A DNA stretch of 64,000 bases, taken from the NCBI GenBank assembly GCA_016125255.1, contig WGMD01000012.1, forward strand, positions 1 through 64,000, in the 5' to 3' direction. The DNA is from Planctomycetota bacterium (lineage in GTDB: Bacteria; Planctomycetota; Phycisphaerae; Phycisphaerales; Zrk34). The notes under the pieces were generated by a model. It saw only the letters and a list, made by a program, of their open reading frames with translations. It was not told where the DNA came from and searched no databases. This document shows positions 59,394-64,000 of this stretch, piece after piece. Numbering within the stretch: position 1 is the stretch's first letter; every line of letters begins with the position of its first letter. A program made the translations under genes and the position numbers.

Positions 59394-60801
59394 GTCATAC
59401 ATCAATCTACTCCTCGCCGCGTGGGTCGTCGTTTCGATCGCGCTGTTCGCGAAGTTGCCGGGGCGGGTGGCGGCGGTCGTGTGTCTGATCGGCGGGTGGG
59501 CGTTGTTGCCGGTGGCGCAGTTTTCGGATGCGGTCAGGGGGCTCGAACAGCCGGAGAATATCGTCACGGGCGCGGCGGTGTTGAGCGTGGCGTGGTGGAA
59601 CAAGGCGACGGCGATCGGCGCGGGGTGTCTGTTGGGCGTCGCGTTTTTTGATCGCTCGCGTCTGATGCAGTTGCGGCCGCGGGCGATCGATCTGGCGATC
59701 GCGGCGTGGTGCCTGGTGCCGCTGGCGTCGACGTTGCGGAACGGTCTTCCCATGAGCGACGGGCTGATGCAGGTGGCGTATGCGGCGCTGGTGTGGGGGA
59801 CCCCGTGGCTGATGGGGCGCATGTATCTGATCGATCGCGCGGCGGTCGAGCTGTGGGTCGCGGCGATCATCACGGCGGGGCTCGTCTATGTGCCGATCTG
59901 TCTGCTGGAGATGTTGACCGGCAACGTCCTGTACCGCGCGCTCTACGGGTTTCACGCCTATCAGAACGTCGGCGCGGACCGCTGGTTCGGACAGCGACCG
60001 CTGGGCCTGCTCGAAGACGGTAATCAACTGGGGATGTGGATGGCCAGCGCGGCGTTGGCGGCAGTGTGGATGTGGCGACGCGGGATCATGCGGAATTTGA
60101 TCGGTCTTCCCGGCGGCGTCGTGGCGGGCGTGCTCACGCTCGTCACGCTCCTGTGCCAATCCGTCGGCAGCATTCTGCTCCTGTTCGCCGGTGTCATCGG
60201 CTTAAGTCTCATCGCACGCTTCCGCGCACGATGGATTCTTGCGGCCGTGATCGCGCTGCCGATTCTCTACCTCGGCGCCCGCGCGACGGGTCTCGCCTCC
60301 GTCGGCGGCAAACTTGAACACACATGGATCGGTGCGCAAGCCAAGCGCGTGCTCATCGACGCCGGGCTCAAATCACTCGGCTGGCGGCTCAAGCGCGAGG
60401 AGGAGCACCTCAAGCGCGTGTGGGAGCGGCCGCTGCTGGGCTGGGGACGAAGCGACTGGTGGAATCGGGACGAGGCGGTGCGGCCATGGGGCATGTGGAT
60501 GCTGGAACTGGGGACGTACGGCATCGTCGGACTGACGGCGTGGATGCTCATCGGACTGGTCCCACTGGGCGGCGTCATCTGGCAATGCGATCGGCCGCGC
60601 ATGCGTTACGGAGCCAATGCCGCGACGATCGCGCTGGCGGCGGTGCTGGCGATCAATGCCGTCGATGCGTTTCTTAACAGCACGTTTCTGGTCATCTTCA
60701 TCGCGCTGGCCGGCGGACTTGTCAGTGCGCCGCCGCTGATCGACCCGGCTCAGACCTTGCCCGAAAACAACGGCGGGGCGGCGGCGGCCAGGTCGATGTG
60801 A
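59386..60801 (+). CDS. O-antigen ligase-like polytopic membrane protein 2
   Basis: A 471-residue paralogue of the preceding protein, starting at ATG 59386 inside its 3' end. It shares the general layout (GWALLPVAQF, GLVYVPICLLEM, then a soluble loop with RVWERPLLGWGRSDWW) and the repeated short helices GxxLLLxxGxxGLxLIAR. The Tyr-rich loop YRALYGFHAYQNVGADRWFG is absent from the first copy. Its 3' end overlaps the convergent rfbA gene by 52 nt. Confidence 0.8.
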   Translation: MFESYINLLLAAWVVVSIALFAKLPGRVAAVVCLIGGWALLPVAQFSDAVRGLEQPENIVTGAAVLSVAWWNKATAIGAGCLLGVAFFDRSRLMQLRPRAIDLAIAAWCLVPLASTLRNGLPMSDGLMQVAYAALVWGTPWLMGRMYLIDRAAVELWVAAIITAGLVYVPICLLEMLTGNVLYRALYGFHAYQNVGADRWFGQRPLGLLEDGNQLGMWMASAALAAVWMWRRGIMRNLIGLPGGVVAGVLTLVTLLCQSVGSILLLFAGVIGLSLIARFRARWILAAVIALPILYLGARATGLASVGGKLEHTWIGAQAKRVLIDAGLKSLGWRLKREEEHLKRVWERPLLGWGRSDWWNRDEAVRPWGMWMLELGTYGIVGLTAWMLIGLVPLGGVIWQCDRPRMRYGANAATIALAAVLAINAVDAFLNSTFLVIFIALAGGLVSAPPLIDPAQTLPENNGGAAAARSM

Positions 60802-61520
60802 TTGGCGCCGCCTTCGGCGATGTAGCACGTCGCGCGGTACAGACTCTCGAACGTCCCCGCGTCCGTCCACCATCCTTCAAGCACTTCGTGCGTCAGGTCG
60901 CCGCGCTTCAGGTAGTGGTTGTTCACATCCGTGATCTCCAGTTCGCCGCGGCCGGACGGCTTGAGCGTCTTGCAGATCTCAAACACCGCGTTGTCGTAAA
61001 AATAAATCCCCGTCACCGCCAGATTGCTCGGCGCCTGCTCGGGTTTTTCGATGATCTCGGCGATGCGGCCGTCCTCCATGCGGACCACGCCGAAGCGCTC
61101 CGGGTCCGGCACTTCCTTGAGCAGCACCTTCGCGCCGGACTTCTGTGTGAAGAATTCGCCGGCGGGCTTGCGGATGTTGCCCTCGATGATGTTGTCGCCG
61201 AGGATCACGACGATCTTCCCGCCGTCCGCGAAATCCTCCGCCAGCTTCAGCGCATCGGCGATGCCGCCTTCGCCTTCCTGATACGCGTAGGCGAGATGGC
61301 GAAGCCCCAGGTCATGTCCGTTCTTGAGCAGCTTCAGAAAGTCGCCGGCGTGCTCGCCGCCGGTCACGATGAGCACCTCGTCGATGCCCGCGTTGACCAG
61401 GCACTGAATCGGATAGTAGATCATCGGCCGATCGTAGACCGGCAGCAGATGCTTGTTGGTGACCAGCGTCAGCGGACGCAGACGCGAGCCCAGACCACCG
61501 GCGAGAATGACGCCCTTCAT
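60750..61520 (-). CDS. rfbA: Glucose-1-phosphate thymidylyltransferase
   Basis: A 256-residue RmlA, first step of dTDP-L-rhamnose synthesis. It has MKGVILAGGLGSRLRPLT, NKHLLPVYDRPMIYYPI, VILGDNIIEG and EKPEQAPSNLAVTGIYFYD, and GWWTDAGTFESLY. It is shorter than classical 290-residue RmlA and fits the short form lacking the C-terminal allosteric part. GAGGG lies about 8 nt upstream; TACAAT (61577-61572) may be its -10. It is convergent with and overlaps the second O-antigen-ligase-like gene. rfbC is not present. Confidence 0.94.
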   Translation of the reverse strand: MKGVILAGGLGSRLRPLTLVTNKHLLPVYDRPMIYYPIQCLVNAGIDEVLIVTGGEHAGDFLKLLKNGHDLGLRHLAYAYQEGEGGIADALKLAEDFADGGKIVVILGDNIIEGNIRKPAGEFFTQKSGAKVLLKEVPDPERFGVVRMEDGRIAEIIEKPEQAPSNLAVTGIYFYDNAVFEICKTLKPSGRGELEITDVNNHYLKRGDLTHEVLEGWWTDAGTFESLYRATCYIAEGGANHIDLAAAAPPLFSGKV

Positions 61521-61616
61521 GAAAGTTCCCTCACTGAGATTGCGAGCCCTGATCGTTGATCGTGTCGACTGATTGTATCGACCGCATTGGCCGCCCGGTT
61601 GACACGTGCGGCGATG

Positions 61617-64000
61617 TTATCGGCCTTCAATGGCGATCGCGTTAAGAATCGCGCCTTTTTTGACGCCGTCGGCCGGCTTGAATGTCAGGTCCAGCACACC
61701 GTCATTGACAACGACGCCCGCCGTCAGTCTGCTCGGGCCGCGCGATTTCTGGTTGAGCATCGCCGGGTCGACGCGCTGAAATTCACCGGCGGGGGGCATG
61801 CCCTGAAAGCTGATGGAGAAGACGCGCTCGCCGGGCGTCGGCGTCTCGTCGAGTTCGAGGAAGATCATCGTCACAAGATAGCGCCCGTTGGGGACTTTGG
61901 CCTTGAAGCCCGTGATGCCCGACACGGCCGAATTGATCAGCGCGTTGCCCCCGCCGACCTTCTCATTGATCGACGGATTGCCGCCGAGGTATCCGGCGTT
62001 GTCGCCGTTGAAGGCGGGGGCGGGAGGCCATTCGGTATTGTGAATCGTCACGACTGGGCCGCCGAGGTTGAACTGGAGATGCACGCTCGCCGCCGTCGCC
62101 GCCGGTTCGGGCTTGGCGTTTTTGTTGTCGGCCTTCATGGGTTTGTCGGCCGGCTTCTCGCCTTCGGGTTTCTGAGCCGTCGCGCCGGCGGGGGCGGGCT
62201 CGGCGGGCTTGGTGTTGATCACCGCCGCATCCGTCGACGCCGTCGCCAGAAGCCGAAAGCGCCCGATGTTGAAGCGATTGGCGATCGTGAACGTCAGCAC
62301 CGATCCGGCCGGCGCGACCGATCCCGCCGGCTCGACGGCGAACGATGCGGTGCGCGCTTCGCCCGGATGATCCTTCACGGACCAGAACGTCTTGGGGTCG
62401 CCGTCGATGGCGTTGGCGATGGCGTACTTCTCTTCGTCCATGTCCGCCGTCGGCTGCGCGAGTTTGAGCGGCTGCGTCTTCGTCGGATCATCCTTGGGCG
62501 CGATCGTCACGCCGAATTCCGCCAGCGCGAACACGCCGCCCGCCGCCGCGCCCGGTCCGCCGTCACGCAGCGAAGCGTCGGGCAACAGCTCGATCCGCAC
62601 GCCCGTCACCGCCGGGATGTCCGTCTCGCACGTCACGGTGTACGTGTCGCCCGCGACCTTCTTGGAGTCCACCAGGATCGACCCGTCATCCTGCACGCTC
62701 ATCTGCGACTTTTCCGCGCTGGACTGGTTCGTCGGCTTGAGCACCACATATTCGCTTAACGCCGGAGATGCCGGCGGCGGAGGCGGCTCGGTCGGCTTGG
62801 GCGCGGGCTCCGTCGGTTTGGTCATCGCCTTCGGCGGCGTCAGCGTCGCCAATTCAGCCGACGGCTCGGCCGACGACACCAGCAGCCGCACGCGCCCCAT
62901 GGTCAGCCAGCGCGGCTGATGAAACGCCAGCCGCACCGTCAGCAGCGCGCCCTCGCGCTTCTGAATCGGCGTCGGCACCGTAAACGTCACCTGATGCGCC
63001 TTGCCGAACTGGTCGGCGATGCTCCAGAACACCTTGTTGTTGGGCTCGAGCAGATGCTTGACCGTCGTGTTTGTCTGCTCGAAGTCCGCGATAGGATTAG
63101 CGAGCGTGATGAGTGTCAGCTTGTCGGGCGTCTTCTCATCGGAGATGAAAAACGCCACGTGCGTCAGCGCGAAATTGCCCGACCGGCCGGGGCCTTCCTT
63201 CTTGAGCGACGGGTGCGGCAGGGCCTGTATGCAAAGCTGACGAATCGGGAAATGCGATGCTCGGGTCACAAACGTGTAGGTATCTGTATCCGCCCCGCGG
63301 CCGGACACGAGCACGGACCCGTCTTCGAGCCGCGTCATGTCCGCCCCGCTGGCGTTGATCGCTTCGCGAATGTCCAGCACATGCCACTGACCGTCAATCG
63401 TTTCGTTGGCGACTTTGTCGTCGAGCGGTTCGAAGGTCGACTTGTTGGCGTTGGCAGGTTGGCCCGTTGTCGGGGCCGGCTCGGGCTTGACGGGGGCGGG
63501 CGTCGTCGGTGCGGGGGCCGGTTCAGGTTTTGGCGCCGGCTCGGGCATCGGCTCGGGTTTGTTCGGGGCGAGCGCGACGGGCGTCGCAGGTTCAGGCGTC
63601 GTTGTTGTTGTCGTCGGTGCAGGCCTTTCGCCCGGTTCGGGCACATGGGGCAGACGCACCTCTTCGCGGTCGGCCGCATCGTTCGACGGCCGGGTCGACG
63701 ACACCGACGATCGCGACACGGGCTGCGACTGCTTAAAGGCGATGACGCCGATCACGATGGCGATGATGAGCAGCACGGCGATGATGGCGCTGGTCATGAT
63801 CAACGGGGCGTTCTTTTGGGCGGTGCTCTTGGAGCGCGATCGCGGCGAGGAGACGGTCGAAAGTTCGTGAAGCTGCTGACGCTCGAGCGGGATGTTCGCC
63901 GCGGCGCGAGCCGCACGCAGATCGACCAGCAGGTCGTCGTAGTTGGCATAACGATCGGCGGGGTCGGCTTCGAGCATGCGGGCCACGACGGCGATCGTGC
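61617..64000 (-). CDS. Receptor-type Ser/Thr protein kinase, C-terminal part, with malectin-like domain (partial)
   Basis: The frame enters from the right edge (794 residues visible). It begins with the end of a kinase C-lobe (MLEADPADRYANYDDLLVDL, subdomain XI with its Arg). One membrane helix (IMTSAIIAVLLIIAIVIGVI, nt about 63735-63806) is followed by a Pro/Thr/Glu-rich linker. Two related extracellular domains come next, each with TYT(F/V), an LP(H/D)xSL..GPG block, F(A/A)L.. and an FWS(I/V) motif; they resemble the discoidin-like domain of planctomycete DUF1549/DUF1553 proteins. The C-terminus (below about 62070) is malectin-like: NLGGPVVTIHNTEW, VPNGRYLVTMIFLELDE, VFSISFQG and AILNAIAIEG. 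Probably an envelope sensor for a glycan that signals to a cytoplasmic kinase. Confidence 0.85.
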   Translation of the reverse strand, partial: TIAVVARMLEADPADRYANYDDLLVDLRAARAAANIPLERQQLHELSTVSSPRSRSKSTAQKNAPLIMTSAIIAVLLIIAIVIGVIAFKQSQPVSRSSVSSTRPSNDAADREEVRLPHVPEPGERPAPTTTTTTPEPATPVALAPNKPEPMPEPAPKPEPAPAPTTPAPVKPEPAPTTGQPANANKSTFEPLDDKVANETIDGQWHVLDIREAINASGADMTRLEDGSVLVSGRGADTDTYTFVTRASHFPIRQLCIQALPHPSLKKEGPGRSGNFALTHVAFFISDEKTPDKLTLITLANPIADFEQTNTTVKHLLEPNNKVFWSIADQFGKAHQVTFTVPTPIQKREGALLTVRLAFHQPRWLTMGRVRLLVSSAEPSAELATLTPPKAMTKPTEPAPKPTEPPPPPASPALSEYVVLKPTNQSSAEKSQMSVQDDGSILVDSKKVAGDTYTVTCETDIPAVTGVRIELLPDASLRDGGPGAAAGGVFALAEFGVTIAPKDDPTKTQPLKLAQPTADMDEEKYAIANAIDGDPKTFWSVKDHPGEARTASFAVEPAGSVAPAGSVLTFTIANRFNIGRFRLLATASTDAAVINTKPAEPAPAGATAQKPEGEKPADKPMKADNKNAKPEPAATAASVHLQFNLGGPVVTIHNTEWPPAPAFNGDNAGYLGGNPSINEKVGGGNALINSAVSGITGFKAKVPNGRYLVTMIFLELDETPTPGERVFSISFQGMPPAGEFQRVDPAMLNQKSRGPSRLTAGVVVNDGVLDLTFKPADGVKKGAILNAIAIEGR

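Overview
The window is GC-rich (about two thirds G+C by eye) chromosomal DNA that looks like a planctomycete, most plausibly of the Phycisphaerae. The main evidence is a 6306-residue surface protein carrying the N-terminal LESLEPRxLL (LEPR) motif, a Ser/Thr kinase with an extracellular malectin-like domain and the discoidin-like domain pair common in planctomycete proteins, and the general gene content. I see no rRNA, tRNA, CRISPR array, insertion sequence or phage genes.

Layout. 1-2250 (minus): an Rrf2/SufR-type regulator followed by sufB, whose reading frame changes at a shared ETGSSIT motif (853-873) into the C-terminal half of an amidase; this is either a real recombinant or an assembly chimera. 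2430-21635 (plus): the giant LEPR protein with its own promoter and terminator. 21700-25380 (minus): a GT4 glycosyltransferase and a YyaL-type thioredoxin/glycosidase-fold protein with a DsbD-like tail. 25468-29532: prmC, a small Cys protein, a YheU-like protein, and an ECF sigma / membrane protein / duplicated coiled-coil protein operon. 29849-35952: ilvB, a hyaluronidase-like secreted protein, two DUF3137-like membrane proteins and lemA. 36190-41926: murC and a polysaccharide locus (two GT4 enzymes, an O-antigen ligase, one unknown). 41981-47427: a radical SAM protein and a molybdenum cofactor cluster (moeA-moaC-moaB-mobA on minus, moaD-moaE on plus, moaA absent). 47519-55986: housekeeping and hypothetical genes (upp, trpE, an FAH-family enzyme, dprA, a FecR-like protein, a PH-domain protein). 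56068-61520: a second polysaccharide locus with rfbB, rfbD, rfbA and two tandem O-antigen-ligase-like proteins (rfbC absent). 61617-64000: the C-terminal part of a receptor-type Ser/Thr kinase running off the right edge.

The genes mostly describe cell-surface construction (giant secreted protein, two glycan loci, murC, lemA, receptor kinase), cofactor supply (Fe-S, Moco) and core metabolism. Two window-wide patterns stand out. About a dozen genes have a TANNNT -10-like hexamer only 5-8 nt before the start codon and no Shine-Dalgarno, suggesting leaderless transcripts. Short palindromic repeats also recur between genes. No defence system or new multi-gene system could be supported; the strongest oddities are the sufB/amidase junction, the leaderless pattern, the giant protein's architecture, and an unassigned structured RNA-like element at about 48444-48600.
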